Assembly (NCBI GenBank): GCA_022826485.1
Contig: JAJDUU010000016.1
Location: 62,001 to 126,000 of the forward strand
DNA: 64,000 nt
Reading direction: 5' to 3'
Source of the DNA: Chloroflexota bacterium
GTDB taxonomy: Bacteria > Chloroflexota > UBA11872
Below, piece after piece: positions 1 to 8,729 of the stretch; the first letter of the stretch is position 1, and each line of letters opens with the position of its first letter. The notes below the pieces were generated by a model. The model was given only the letters and a program-made list of their open reading frames with translations, was not told the origin of the DNA and did no database searches. The position numbers were made by a program, and so were the translations under genes.

Positions 1-1452
1 GGCGGGCACCCGGCTGTTGAGCTCCGGCGCTGAGGTGTAGGGAATGATCGTGTCGATCAGGCCCTCGGCCACCCAGGCTTGCAGGTCCAGGGCGCGGTGC
101 AGGTTCTCGGCTTCGTCCTTCATCACGATCGCGGAGACGTTGATCGGCTTGTCGCGCCCGGTGGCCGCGGCGACCTCCGCCAGCCCGGCGCGCAACTCAC
201 GCATGAAGTCGGTCATCACGCGCGCCCTGAATCGCAGCCAGTCCGGGTCGTGCTCGTCGAGCTCGCGAGGGTCGTGGCCGGAGGCGGCCTTGAACGCCTC
301 GACGATATGCGGCTCATATTCCGTGAACGGCGGGCGGCGGTTGTAGAGCAGGCACACGCCGTCGACCGGCTTCTCGGCCATCTCGCGCAGCAGGGAGATG
401 GCAAAGGCGCGGAAGCCCGGATAGGCGTAGGAGAGCCGCGGCGTGATCCGCCCGTCTCGATCCACGCTGCGCCACTCGGGATGCGCCTCGAACACCCCGG
501 CGCCGGAGTTGAAGTGGTCGTTGGGCGGCGGGTAGTGGAAGCCCGTCACGCGCCACGAGGCGTGGATCTCCATGCCCATGTCGTGGGCGTGCTCGATGGC
601 GACGTCGTAGGGATCGACGCCCTGGTCCCGAAAGATCCGCCAGGCCTCCGACTGCTTCCGGTAGCCGACGTGTGAGAAGTCCTCGTGAGCGTCGAGCGTG
701 TGATCGCGGGCGATCTTGGTGAAGTAGTTCAGGAGGTCGCCGCCGCCGGTTTCCAGGTAAATCCGCTCGAAGTCGGTGTTGCGGTACGGCTCGAGGTGAC
801 CCTGAACGTCCTCCGGCGTGTGCGCGCGGATATGGCCCATCCAGCCGTGGTTGTCGTCGTGGGCGTAGAGGCGCTTGGTGTCCGTGCGGGCGCGATCGGC
901 CTTGAGCGCCGCCACCTCGCCGTCGGTGAGCGGCACCAGCTTGACGTAGGCGGGGCGGGCCGGCAGGCAATCGCAGATGCCATCCGGCTGATTGACGTCG
1001 GCCGAAACTGCGATTTGCTTGAACTTCAAGTCCTGACCGGTGAGGTCGGCGATCTTGAAGAAGGTCTCCGTCAGCAGCACGCCGCCGCCGGGCTGCGGGT
1101 TGATGCGCGACGGCAGATGCAACTGGGAGAAGCCGCGCTCGCCGCTGAGCTTCGCCAGCAGGTCGCCGCTCCACTCGTACAGCTCGTGGTCGTGCACCAT
1201 CTGGCCGATCGAGATTGCGTGCCAGCCGCTCACGCCGAGCGGCAGCGTCACCTCCGGCGCCGCCGTGTTGTCGCCGGCGTAGAGCAACGTGCCGCTCATA
1301 TCGGCCGTGGAATAGGCGAACGCTCGCCAGCGGCCCGTTTTCGGTTCGCTGGACAAGGCCTCCGCCGGCTGGCACCGGTCGAGATTGGTGAGATAGATCG
1401 GCGGCTGGGAGAGACCGAGATCGCCGATGTGTGCGATGCCTGATGCGGACAT
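1..1452 (-). CDS. Glycoside-hydrolase-like protein (GHL6/GHL10-type), 3' end cut by window edge
   Basis: The frame is open from an ATG at 1452 to the left edge, giving 484 codons with no stop seen. The N-terminal 150 or so residues look like a beta-rich domain. After that comes a TIM-barrel-like part with a YLETGGGD stretch near residue 225, a run reading AIEHAHDMGMEIHASWRV near residues 280-295, and a later FAISLLREMAEKPVDGVCL stretch. This layout (a long-lived guess of a catalytic barrel following a beta domain) is typical of hypothetical GHL6/GHL10-like hydrolases of environmental bacteria. Catalytic residues cannot be assigned. The gene is divergent from the aldolase gene, with roughly 100 bases between their likely starts. 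No signal peptide is visible, so a cytoplasmic location is likely. The family call is inference from fold-like patterns; the coding call itself is firm. Confidence 0.7.
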   Translation of the reverse strand, partial: MSASGIAHIGDLGLSQPPIYLTNLDRCQPAEALSSEPKTGRWRAFAYSTADMSGTLLYAGDNTAAPEVTLPLGVSGWHAISIGQMVHDHELYEWSGDLLAKLSGERGFSQLHLPSRINPQPGGGVLLTETFFKIADLTGQDLKFKQIAVSADVNQPDGICDCLPARPAYVKLVPLTDGEVAALKADRARTDTKRLYAHDDNHGWMGHIRAHTPEDVQGHLEPYRNTDFERIYLETGGGDLLNYFTKIARDHTLDAHEDFSHVGYRKQSEAWRIFRDQGVDPYDVAIEHAHDMGMEIHASWRVTGFHYPPPNDHFNSGAGVFEAHPEWRSVDRDGRITPRLSYAYPGFRAFAISLLREMAEKPVDGVCLLYNRRPPFTEYEPHIVEAFKAASGHDPRELDEHDPDWLRFRARVMTDFMRELRAGLAEVAAATGRDKPINVSAIVMKDEAENLHRALDLQAWVAEGLIDTIIPYTSAPELNSRVPA

Positions 1453-1559
1453 TCGGAACCACCTTTGCGGCAAACGCGCGGGGCCTTCGGCCGCGAGAGG
1501 CGGCCGCCACGGTGCCGCAGTATGCTCCGGTCGGCACGGCTCCGCCAAAAGCGAACGCG

Positions 1560-2315
1560 GTGATCTTCCCCAATCCGGTCAAAGAGAAGCTCGCGCGGGA
1601 CGAGGTGTCGATCGGCTCCTGGCTGAACCTCGCGTCGCCGCTGGCGGCGGAGGTGCTGGCGGAGGCCGGCTACGAATGGCTGGCCATCGACACCGAGCAC
1701 ACGGCCTGGGACCTGGCCGAGATCACGCACGCCGTGCGGGCCATCGAGGCGCGGGGCGCGGTGCCGATGGCTCGCGCCTGGTCGCACGAGCCCGAAGGAC
1801 TCGGACGCATCCTGGACACCGGGGTGATGGGCCTGATCGTCCCGCACGTGAGCACGGTGGAGCAGGCCGAGGCGATTGCCGACGCCGTGCGCTACGCGCC
1901 GCGCGGGCATCGGTCGGGCGGCAACTCGCGCGCCGCAATCTCCGCCGATTACGTGTCACACGTCGACGACAACCTGCTGGTGTGCCCGCAGATCGAGGAC
2001 CGCGAGGGCGTCGACAACATCGCCGAGATCATGGCCGTCGACGGCATGGACGTCGCATTCATCGGTCCCAACGATCTCGTCGTCGAGATGGGCTACACGC
2101 GCGCCGACGCCTATCGCGTGCCGGAGCACCTGGAAGCCATGGCCCAGATCCTCGCCGGCGCGCAGGCCAACGGCAAGCCCGCGGGGACGCCCGCCCCGAC
2201 GGTCGCGCTCGCGCGGCAATTCATCGCCCAGGGATTCACGTTCATCGATGTCTCCAGCGATCTGCGCATGCTGGCCCAGGTCGCGTCGCAGGAACTCCAG
2301 GCGGTCCGCGCCTGA
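1560..2315 (+). CDS. HpcH/HpaI-family aldolase (class II, metal-dependent)
   Basis: This 251-residue protein matches 2,4-dihydroxyhept-2-ene-1,7-dioate / 4-hydroxy-2-oxo-acid aldolases, which cleave 2-keto-4-hydroxy acids to pyruvate (or a relative) plus an aldehyde. Numbered from the GTG at 1560, the catalytic-type DTEH motif puts its His at 47. The metal ligands expected for the family are Glu146 (CPQIEDREG) and Asp172 (IGPNDL). An ATG at 1431 in the same frame would add 43 residues of unlike composition and would overlap the divergent gene, so I prefer the GTG, although no clear ribosome site precedes it. The gene is followed after 16 bases by the sialidase-like gene and then by an epimerase, so the three are probably co-transcribed. 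The exact substrate is unknown. Confidence 0.85.
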   Translation: MIFPNPVKEKLARDEVSIGSWLNLASPLAAEVLAEAGYEWLAIDTEHTAWDLAEITHAVRAIEARGAVPMARAWSHEPEGLGRILDTGVMGLIVPHVSTVEQAEAIADAVRYAPRGHRSGGNSRAAISADYVSHVDDNLLVCPQIEDREGVDNIAEIMAVDGMDVAFIGPNDLVVEMGYTRADAYRVPEHLEAMAQILAGAQANGKPAGTPAPTVALARQFIAQGFTFIDVSSDLRMLAQVASQELQAVRA

Positions 2316-2331
2316 GCTGAAAGGACGCCCC

Positions 2332-3669
2332 ATGGCTCCCGCATCGACCGCCGCCGATCGTTGGGCCGACGCCCACGTGAGCGACCCGGACTTCGTGGTC
2401 TACATCCCGCAAGACGGCGACACGCCGGCGCACCGGGTGGCATCCGAGAACGGGCCTTGGGACGCGGGCAACGTGCACTTCGTGGTCACGGCCACGACGA
2501 CCGGCGCGCTGCTGGGCACCTGGACCCAGGCCGACGCCAACAGCTTTCACGGCCCGAACGCGCGCGTGGTCGTGGCGCGCAGTGAGGATCGCGGGCGCAC
2601 CTGGAGCCGGCCGACGGTGCTCGACGGCCCGCCGGAAGGCACGGAGCAGACGGCGGTGTGGTCGGTGCCGGTGGTCGTGCCGCACTCGGGCCGTGTGTGG
2701 ATCTTCTATCACCGCAACACCGGCCCAGTGGACTTCGACCGCGGCATGACGGGCGTGCTGTCGTGGCGCGTGTCGGACGACGACGGGCACACGTGGGGCG
2801 AGCGGAACGACACGCCGATCGGCCGCGGAGCCATCGACGATCCCGATCCGGCCATGCTCAGCAGCTGGGTCACCTCTGGCTGGCAGGCGCCGATCGTCAC
2901 GCGGCGCGGCAGCGTGCTGTGCCCGATCACGCGGTGGGCGGGCAATGCCTTCCAGGGCCAATTCGAGACCGTCACGCCCGACATCGGATTCAACGAGCGG
3001 CACCACGAGGCCTGGTTCCTGCGCTTCGACAACGTGATGACGGTGGACGACCCGGCGGACTTGACGGTGACCACCTGGCCGGATGCCGACCACGGCATCC
3101 GCGTGCCGCAGCTGCGCGATCCGCGCATGAGCACCGCGATGGAACCGAGCATCCAGCCCCTGAGCGACGGGCGCATCGTCTGCGTGCTGCGGACCATGAC
3201 CGGCTACATCTGGTATTCGGTGTCGAGCGACGACGGGCAGTCGTGGTCCGAGGCCGAGATGCTGCGCTTCCAGCCGGGCGGCCCGCCAATTCCCCACCCG
3301 TCGGCGCCGTGTCCCCTCTACAAGCTGCGTGACGGCCGCTACCTGCTCTTCTTCCACAACAACGACGGCACCGCCAACGGCGGCACCGGACCCGGCAGCG
3401 GCGAGTCCCGGCGGCCGATATTCGTCAGCGTCGGGCGCGAGATCGACAATCCCGGCGGCCAGCCGCTGGTCTTTGGGCGGCCGCATCTCATCGTCGACAA
3501 CGACTGGGCAACTTCGGTGACTCGCGGGCGTCCGGGCGGCATCGCCGCCTACGGTAGCCTGACCGACTTCGCCGACGAGGTCGTCCTCTGGTACGGCGAC
3601 CGCATGCAGTATCTGCTCGGTCGGCGGCTGACGGACGTGATGCTCGACGACACCTGGCTCCCGCGGTGA
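2332..3669 (+). CDS. BNR/sialidase-like beta-propeller protein, paralog 1
   Basis: This 445-residue protein has no signal peptide. It carries Asp-box (S-x-D-x-G-x-T-W) repeats at about residues 84-91 (SEDRGRTW), 148-155 (SDDDGHTW) and 298-305 (SSDDGQSW), the hallmark of six-bladed exo-alpha-sialidase-like propellers. AAAGGA lies about 8 bases before the ATG. The last third is clearly related to the protein at 10403-11698: both have an IWY-VS-DDG-SW segment, then EMLRF, then PLY-L-DGRY. True sialidases also need an arginine triad, Tyr/Glu and Asp; I cannot place all of these, so sialic-acid cleavage is not claimed. Its stop overlaps the next start (GTGA), which ties it to the downstream epimerase. 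Confidence 0.8.
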   Translation: MAPASTAADRWADAHVSDPDFVVYIPQDGDTPAHRVASENGPWDAGNVHFVVTATTTGALLGTWTQADANSFHGPNARVVVARSEDRGRTWSRPTVLDGPPEGTEQTAVWSVPVVVPHSGRVWIFYHRNTGPVDFDRGMTGVLSWRVSDDDGHTWGERNDTPIGRGAIDDPDPAMLSSWVTSGWQAPIVTRRGSVLCPITRWAGNAFQGQFETVTPDIGFNERHHEAWFLRFDNVMTVDDPADLTVTTWPDADHGIRVPQLRDPRMSTAMEPSIQPLSDGRIVCVLRTMTGYIWYSVSSDDGQSWSEAEMLRFQPGGPPIPHPSAPCPLYKLRDGRYLLFFHNNDGTANGGTGPGSGESRRPIFVSVGREIDNPGGQPLVFGRPHLIVDNDWATSVTRGRPGGIAAYGSLTDFADEVVLWYGDRMQYLLGRRLTDVMLDDTWLPR

Positions 3670-4649
3670 GCAACCGCGCGTGGCGGCCGCGATTCTCCGA
3701 CGGCCTCTACCGCCACTTCGAAACGCGCCACGTCGACGGGCCGTCGAACGCGGAGATCGACGCGGCCTTTCGGCATATGGACGGGGTTCCGGACGTCGAG
3801 GGGGTGGAGTGCTTCAGCCGCACGACCGTCACGCTGGAGAACGCGGCGCACGTCAAGCGGCGTCTCGACGAGCGCGGGCTGGTGTGCGCCATGGTGTCGC
3901 ACGGCGAGACGGTCGCGCGCGGGTTTCCGAAGGCGCTCTGGACGTCGCCCGAAGCGGCCGACCGGCGCGAAGCCATCGACATGGCGTTGTACTCGATCGA
4001 GGTGGCGCGGGCGCTCGATGCGCGGGGCATCTACCTGTTCACCGCCCTGGATGGACCCGACTATCCCTTCCAGCAGGACTTTCGCCGCGCGCGTCGGTTC
4101 ACCGTGGAGGCGCTGCGGGAGATATGCGACGCCGCCGACGACCTGCTCGTGGCGCTGGAGTACCGCATCCATACGCCGAAGGGCTGGTCCAACATCGGCT
4201 CGATGGCCGCCACGCTGGACCTGGCCCACGAGGTCGGGCGGCCGAACCTCGGCGCGCAGCTCGAGGTGGCGCACACCCTGCTCAGCCACGAGAACCTCGG
4301 TCAGGCCGCCTGGGACGCCGCGCGCCTGGGGCGGCTGCACCATCTGCACCTGAACGACACGCAGCTGCCGATCGACATTGGCACGATATTCGCCAGCCAC
4401 CACTTTTGGGAGTGCCTGGAGCTGCTCCACTGGCTGCGCGAGGCCGACTACGCCGGCTTCCTGGGCATCGACTGCTTCTGGTGGCAGGTCGACTCGGCGC
4501 TGAACGCGGCCCAGCAGGTCCACAACATCCACTTCATGCTGCGGGTGCTGGACGCCCTGGACGACTCGTCATTCCGTGAGGCGATGGGCGACCAGGACAT
4601 CCTCGCGACGCAACGCATGCTCTGGGAGGCGCTGCGCCGGGCGAGATAG
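3666..4649 (+). CDS. Sugar phosphate isomerase/epimerase (xylose-isomerase-like TIM barrel)
   Basis: This 327-residue protein starts at a GTG that overlaps the preceding stop by 4 bases, so translation is probably coupled. The pattern matches the AP_endonuc_2 / xylose-isomerase-like superfamily: candidate metal ligands are Glu165 (VALEYR), Glu200/His203 (LEVAHT), and His228 with Asp231 (HLHLND), placed at the usual strand ends. Such enzymes isomerise or epimerise sugars, inositol or hydroxypyruvate-type substrates using a divalent metal. Its operon partners, the HpcH/HpaI aldolase and the sialidase-like protein, suggest one catabolic route in which a ketose-like intermediate is made and then split. 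That link is inferred from gene order only. Confidence 0.85.
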   Translation: MSNRAWRPRFSDGLYRHFETRHVDGPSNAEIDAAFRHMDGVPDVEGVECFSRTTVTLENAAHVKRRLDERGLVCAMVSHGETVARGFPKALWTSPEAADRREAIDMALYSIEVARALDARGIYLFTALDGPDYPFQQDFRRARRFTVEALREICDAADDLLVALEYRIHTPKGWSNIGSMAATLDLAHEVGRPNLGAQLEVAHTLLSHENLGQAAWDAARLGRLHHLHLNDTQLPIDIGTIFASHHFWECLELLHWLREADYAGFLGIDCFWWQVDSALNAAQQVHNIHFMLRVLDALDDSSFREAMGDQDILATQRMLWEALRRAR

Positions 4650-4685
4650 CGGCGGCTCTACCCGTTTACCCGAAACCTGGTGAGT

Positions 4686-4722
4686 ACCCGTTCGTGGTGA
4701 GCTTGTCGAACCATGAACGGGT
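4686..4722. repeat. Dispersed palindromic repeat, family R2
   Basis: An imperfect palindrome with arms CCCGTTC / GAACGGG encloses GTGGTGAGCTTGTCGAACCA. The same core occurs inverted at 52903-52929 in this window. It lies in the 180-base gap between the convergent epimerase and VOC genes, where nothing else is visible. It may form a hairpin in RNA from either strand. Confidence 0.7.
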
Positions 4723-4829
4723 CGCGTGACTCAGCCCGAGCGGGGGCGGTCCCACGCTGCGCGCAGCGTGGGCCACCGGACACGGAGTTGGGTGCTTTTG
4801 GGGCAGCCCTGGCGGCTGCCCGGATCCAC

Positions 4830-5297
4830 CTAGCTGTCGCCGGGGTGCCGAACGTCGGGTAGCCGCTCGTTGAACTCCACCACGTTGCCCTCCGGGTCTT
4901 TGGCGTAGAGCACGCGGCGCCAGAGGCGGGGCCAGTCCACCGGCCCGCCCCACACGTCGAGCCCCTCCTCGCGCAGCGACTCGACGATCGGGTCCAACTC
5001 GTCCACCACGAACTGCACGTGATTCGGGCCGCTGCCGGATGGGCCGCGGGCGGGACTCGAGTCGGGGTGGTGGTGGTACTTGAGGAGCTCCAGGGCTTCG
5101 GGGCGATCCGCGGTGCCCAGGAACACGGCTTCGAGCTTGACGTCAACCAACCCGGTCAGCTCGTCGATGTGTTGCCCCTCGATCATCGCGGTGCGGGTCT
5201 GACGCAATCCGACCACGCGCGCGTAGAAGTCGCGCATGCGGTCCATGTCTTGAACCACAAGGCCAACGTGGCCGACGGTGGGAGCGCGGCGGGACAT
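4830..5297 (-). CDS. VOC (glyoxalase/bleomycin-resistance/dioxygenase) family protein
   Basis: A 155-residue single-gene VOC protein with two beta-alpha-beta-beta-beta modules. The first begins GHVGLVVQDMDRMRDFYARV (about residues 9-28) and the second NHVQFVVDELDPIVESLREEG. The C-terminal KDPEGNVVEFNE is the classic end of a VOC module and supplies the usual metal-ligand Glu; the first His (GHVGL) is another expected ligand. I chose the second Met (5297) because the 12 residues before it look like read-through of the upstream region. Function could be a lyase, isomerase or dioxygenase step; no substrate can be deduced. It is convergent with the epimerase and divergent from the membrane gene at 5399. 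Confidence 0.88.
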   Translation of the reverse strand: MSRRAPTVGHVGLVVQDMDRMRDFYARVVGLRQTRTAMIEGQHIDELTGLVDVKLEAVFLGTADRPEALELLKYHHHPDSSPARGPSGSGPNHVQFVVDELDPIVESLREEGLDVWGGPVDWPRLWRRVLYAKDPEGNVVEFNERLPDVRHPGDS

Positions 5298-5398
5298 TGG
5301 CGGCCTCGAGCAATCGGGGCGGCATTCTTGCATGCGGGGGCGTCCGGATTGCGAGACTTGGGTACGCTGACGATGACGAAGCGCGACGAGCGTCGGTC

Positions 5399-6637
5399 AT
5401 GGGCTACGACTTAGCCGAGAACTACGACCTCACCGACCGCCTGAGAGGCTGGCCGGGATTCCGAATCGGCGCGGCTGCCGGGATCGTGATCGCCTTCGCT
5501 TGGATCCATCAGGTCGACCTGGTGGCGGCCGTGCTGGCGGGTGACACCTTTGCATTGGGCATCGGCCTGCAGACCATTGTCTTTGGACTGCTGTTCGCGG
5601 GCTGGATCTGGGGGCTGCTCTTCCGTCTTCGCGCCGGCTTTTCCTGGGCGGCCGGGCTGGCGGTGACGATCGGCTTCGTGACCGGGCTCGTGGCGTGGCT
5701 CGATACCTTCGTCGGCTGGGGTGTCGATTGGCAGATCGGGGAGCGTGCCCTGCTCGTGCCCGCAGAGGCTCGTCCGCAGGGATTTGGACTGGCCATCCTC
5801 GCCGGCACGCTGTGGGCTTTCGCCAGCGCCGCGTTCGTGTTTGTCTTCGCGATGGCCGCGGCTCTTATCGGCGCGACCACGCTGCGGCGCGTGACCGAGC
5901 CCTGGGCCGGGCGTGTGTTCCCGCGGCTCGTGGATGGGCTGCCTCAGTTCTGGCACGACTACCTCAACCCTCGGCGACGCTCCGAGCCGCTTCGGCGAGA
6001 CGTCGCGTCGGCGCGCGCCCAGCGTCGCCTTCCCGAGGCGGCGCGGGCCTGGCAGACGGTCTATGGACGCGCGGTGCTGATCCTGGCGTACGGCACGGCG
6101 GTTCTGACGCAACTGTGGATCGAGCCCGCCGAGCGAGCCGACGCCGCGTTCATGTTCGGCATGTTCGCGCTGGCCGACGGCGCGCTGCTGCTGGTGCTCG
6201 CCGACAAGAGCCGCGCCTTCGCGCCCGCGCGTCGCCAGCTGCGCCTCGAAGCGGCTGCATCAATCGTGATCGGGCTCATCGCCGCCGGCATCGCGTTCGG
6301 CCTGGGCCGCCCCATGCCGCTCGAGCTGTTTTACGGGCTGGTTGCCGTCTGGGCGCTGCTCACGGCCGGGGCGCAGTTTGCGGTGGCCTTCACAATGCGG
6401 CACGGCGATTCGGCGCACCTCGTGATTCTCTACACGATCCTCATCGCCGTGACGCGGCTCGTCTACGGCGTCGAAGCCGCCGCCGCCCCCGAAATCGTTC
6501 GGTTGGCCAATACGCAGAGCGTGATTCTCATGGCGGTCGTGGTGCTGACGGCCATGCTCTACGTGCTGTTGGGGAACGTGTTGCGCGAGTGGCCGAGATC
6601 CGAGTTCGAAGCGGCGGGGCGCTCCGCGCGCACCTGA
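5399..6637 (+). CDS. Polytopic membrane protein, C-terminal half related to the 9545-10291 protein
   Basis: This is a 412-residue protein with about 9-10 hydrophobic segments and no soluble catalytic domain. A charged cytoplasmic-type linker (around residues 190-240) separates an N-terminal group of about four segments from a C-terminal group of about six. The C-terminal half shares the pattern FGMFALADGALLLVLADKSR, followed by an R-x-FAPAR turn, with the smaller membrane protein at 9545-10291 (FGVFALADGALALLVALSVR), including the order of its helices. Both halves faintly resemble HdeD/DUF308-type stress membrane proteins, but that is a weak guess. I start it at the ATG at 5399 (MGYDLAENYDL), because the reading upstream overlaps the divergent VOC gene's leader. 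Function unknown. Confidence 0.85.
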   Translation: MGYDLAENYDLTDRLRGWPGFRIGAAAGIVIAFAWIHQVDLVAAVLAGDTFALGIGLQTIVFGLLFAGWIWGLLFRLRAGFSWAAGLAVTIGFVTGLVAWLDTFVGWGVDWQIGERALLVPAEARPQGFGLAILAGTLWAFASAAFVFVFAMAAALIGATTLRRVTEPWAGRVFPRLVDGLPQFWHDYLNPRRRSEPLRRDVASARAQRRLPEAARAWQTVYGRAVLILAYGTAVLTQLWIEPAERADAAFMFGMFALADGALLLVLADKSRAFAPARRQLRLEAAASIVIGLIAAGIAFGLGRPMPLELFYGLVAVWALLTAGAQFAVAFTMRHGDSAHLVILYTILIAVTRLVYGVEAAAAPEIVRLANTQSVILMAVVVLTAMLYVLLGNVLREWPRSEFEAAGRSART

Positions 6638-6710
6638 GGCCATTGGTCGGGGCGGCATGCCGGTGTCACACTGCGCGCCGGATGTCGCGTGAAGGTATTC
6701 GGGGGCAGGC

Positions 6711-7622
6711 ATGAGTCGCGGACAAGAAGTGCTCGCGCGGATGAAGGGCCCGGTCGTTCCAATCAACTTGTGCTTCAACTTCGACGGCACCCCGGACTAT
6801 CCGTCGATTGCGCGGTACGTGGATTGGCTGGCCGACGAGGGCACGCCGATTCTCATGCTCACGGCCGGAAGCAGCGAGTTCGCCAGCCTGAGCGACGACG
6901 AGATCTGGCGACTCACCGCGGTCGTGGCGGAAGCCAACAACGGGCGGGCGGTGTTCATCGCCTCGTCGGGACTGTGGAAGCCGTCCGTCACGCGCGAGTT
7001 CCTGGTCCACGCCGACCGGGTCGGCGCCGACGCCGTCAAGCTGCAGTTCAGCAGCTGGCTCACGCTGAGCCGCGAGGTGGTGGTGCGCTATTTCGACCTG
7101 GTGCAGGACGCCGCGGACGTGCCGCTGCTGCTGCTGTCGGGTCCCAACTTCCCGCTGGACGCGGCCATCGAGCTGGCCTCGCGGCCCAACATGATCGGCA
7201 TCAAGAACGACGGGCATCCGTTCTACGACTACTACGAGCTGATGCGCGGCACCGCGGATGAGGACTTTGGCGTCATCAGCGGCGGGCAGATGCGCAACTT
7301 CATGTTCGGCTACCCGCTGGGCTCGCCGGCCTATCTATGCCCCATCGCGCCGCTTCGGCCCCGCCTGGCCAACGAGTTCTACGACCACGTGGCGGCCGAC
7401 CGCACCGGCGAGGCCTGGGAGTTCATCTTCAAGTACGAAGATCCGTGGCTCCACTGGGCCGCAAGCCAGAACTGGCTGGCGTCGATCAAGGCGGCGATTC
7501 ACCTGCAAGGGCTCTACCCCAACAACCTGCTGGGACACGCCTACCCGCACCCGGAACCCGACGTCGTCGACAAGGTCCGGGACAAGCTGATCGAGGTGTT
7601 TGGGAGCGCGACGGTCGAGTAG
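6711..7622 (+). CDS. DapA-family (dihydrodipicolinate synthase / N-acetylneuraminate lyase superfamily) protein
   Basis: A 303-residue TIM barrel of the class I aldolase superfamily. The Schiff-base lysine is Lys165 in MIGIKND, at the end of strand 6 as in family members. Two family signatures are altered: the G-T-T-G-E pyruvate-carboxylate loop reads TAGSSEF (about 51-57), and the Tyr of the usual Y-N-x-P motif is replaced in LLLSGPNFP (about 140-148). This means the catalytic tyrosine of DapA/NanA is absent, so the enzyme probably does not use the standard pyruvate aldol chemistry, or has another substrate. It sits alone between a membrane protein and a nuclease-like gene. The ATG at 6711 is followed by a normal N-terminus. 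Confidence 0.82.
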   Translation: MSRGQEVLARMKGPVVPINLCFNFDGTPDYPSIARYVDWLADEGTPILMLTAGSSEFASLSDDEIWRLTAVVAEANNGRAVFIASSGLWKPSVTREFLVHADRVGADAVKLQFSSWLTLSREVVVRYFDLVQDAADVPLLLLSGPNFPLDAAIELASRPNMIGIKNDGHPFYDYYELMRGTADEDFGVISGGQMRNFMFGYPLGSPAYLCPIAPLRPRLANEFYDHVAADRTGEAWEFIFKYEDPWLHWAASQNWLASIKAAIHLQGLYPNNLLGHAYPHPEPDVVDKVRDKLIEVFGSATVE

Positions 7623-7654
7623 GACGAATCTGAGCCAATGAGAGGGCGCTAGTC

Positions 7655-8716
7655 ATGGCTGCTGATCCGACATTGCTCGCGTACCTTGTTCCGCGGGTTA
7701 CACACAGCACCGAAAACACCGCGATCGAAGCCCTCGGATACATCCTGTCCCAGTCGGCGGCATGCAGAGGCGCCCTGCTAGATGTGCTCCGGTCCGGCGG
7801 CTCCGATATCGGTCCGATCGCGCAGGTGGCGACCGAGGTCAGCGGCGAAGAGGGCGGTCGTCCAGACCTCGCCGGCTTTGATGAGCACGGAAAGGAGCGC
7901 CTGCTCATCGAGGTGAAGTTCTGGGCTGGACTCCAGCCCGGGCAGCCGAATGCGTACCTCAAGCGATTGATCCAGAGCAATGCGACCGGCCCCTCGGCAC
8001 TGCTGTTCGTCGCCCCCGGGGCTCGGCTCGAGACGTTGTGGGCCGAGGTGCGGCGGCGGGCGCGGGACAAGTTCGACTTGTCGGAATCGCCGGATCGGCA
8101 AAGCGCCGTCGTCGGCGGCAGTGAATGCCGACTGATGCTCACCAGTTGGGCGGCGCTGCTCGGCCGCATGGCCGCCCGGGCGGCCGAAGCCGGCGAGTCG
8201 GCCGTGGAATCGGACATTCGCCAGCTGCGTGGGCTCGCCAACCGGATGGACGAAGACGCGTTCCTGCCGCTGCAATCCGAAGAATTCGCGCCCGAATTCC
8301 CACGCCGGATGCGCGGCTTACGGCGTCTGATTCGCGACGCGACTGCCGGCGCCAAGGCGGCCGGGTGCGTGAGCCGCTCGGGCAATTACAGGGCGTATCT
8401 GGGCGGTTTCGGGCGGCGAATCCTGCTGTGCGGCGCCAGCGTGTGGTTTGGAGTCGACTTCAATCGCTGGGCCAAGCGCGGCGATACACCTCTGTGGATT
8501 TACTTCAGCAAAGGCATGGTGGGGGCCACGATCAGCCACAGCCAGTTCTGCCGCGCGCTGGGGCTGTCGAGCGACGAGGACTCCGTTCCGATTCACTTGC
8601 CCGTGGGCGTCGAGTACGACGCGGTGGTTGCCGATGTGGTCGACCGCCTGGTGGAAGTCGGACGGAAGATCGAGACATCGCAAGCCGCCCGACGGCCCAG
8701 GCCAGGAGCAGCCTGA
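7655..8716 (+). CDS. PD-(D/E)XK nuclease-like protein (stand-alone)
   Basis: A 353-residue soluble protein. The core motif is visible: Pro70-Asp71 (GGRPDLAGF), then Glu86-Val-Lys88 (LLIEVKFW) 15 residues later, then a Gln-rich QPGQPNAYLKRL. This is the order D...ExK...Q of the PD-(D/E)XK restriction-endonuclease fold. The C-terminal half (about 220-340) holds GRRILLCGASVWFGVDFNRW and may be a substrate-recognition or effector domain; I do not recognise it. No methyltransferase or helicase is adjacent, so this is not an evident restriction-modification gene. It is distantly comparable in motif, but not in sequence, to the two nuclease-like genes at 39.4 and 41.1 kb. Confidence 0.72.
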   Translation: MAADPTLLAYLVPRVTHSTENTAIEALGYILSQSAACRGALLDVLRSGGSDIGPIAQVATEVSGEEGGRPDLAGFDEHGKERLLIEVKFWAGLQPGQPNAYLKRLIQSNATGPSALLFVAPGARLETLWAEVRRRARDKFDLSESPDRQSAVVGGSECRLMLTSWAALLGRMAARAAEAGESAVESDIRQLRGLANRMDEDAFLPLQSEEFAPEFPRRMRGLRRLIRDATAGAKAAGCVSRSGNYRAYLGGFGRRILLCGASVWFGVDFNRWAKRGDTPLWIYFSKGMVGATISHSQFCRALGLSSDEDSVPIHLPVGVEYDAVVADVVDRLVEVGRKIETSQAARRPRPGAA

Positions 8717-8729
8717 GACAGGCTGACCG

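Noticed and set aside
1431-1559. Longer start for the HpcH/HpaI aldolase
   Set aside because: The added residues do not fit the family and would overlap the divergent gene's start; no ribosome site is visible.
314-1582. Minus-strand frame of about 422 codons over the first gene
   Set aside because: It is out of phase with the hydrolase-like gene, is Arg/Ala/Pro-rich like other shadows here, and lacks motifs.
7655-8716. Restriction-modification system
   Set aside because: No DNA methyltransferase, specificity subunit or helicase is adjacent to any of the three PD-(D/E)XK genes.
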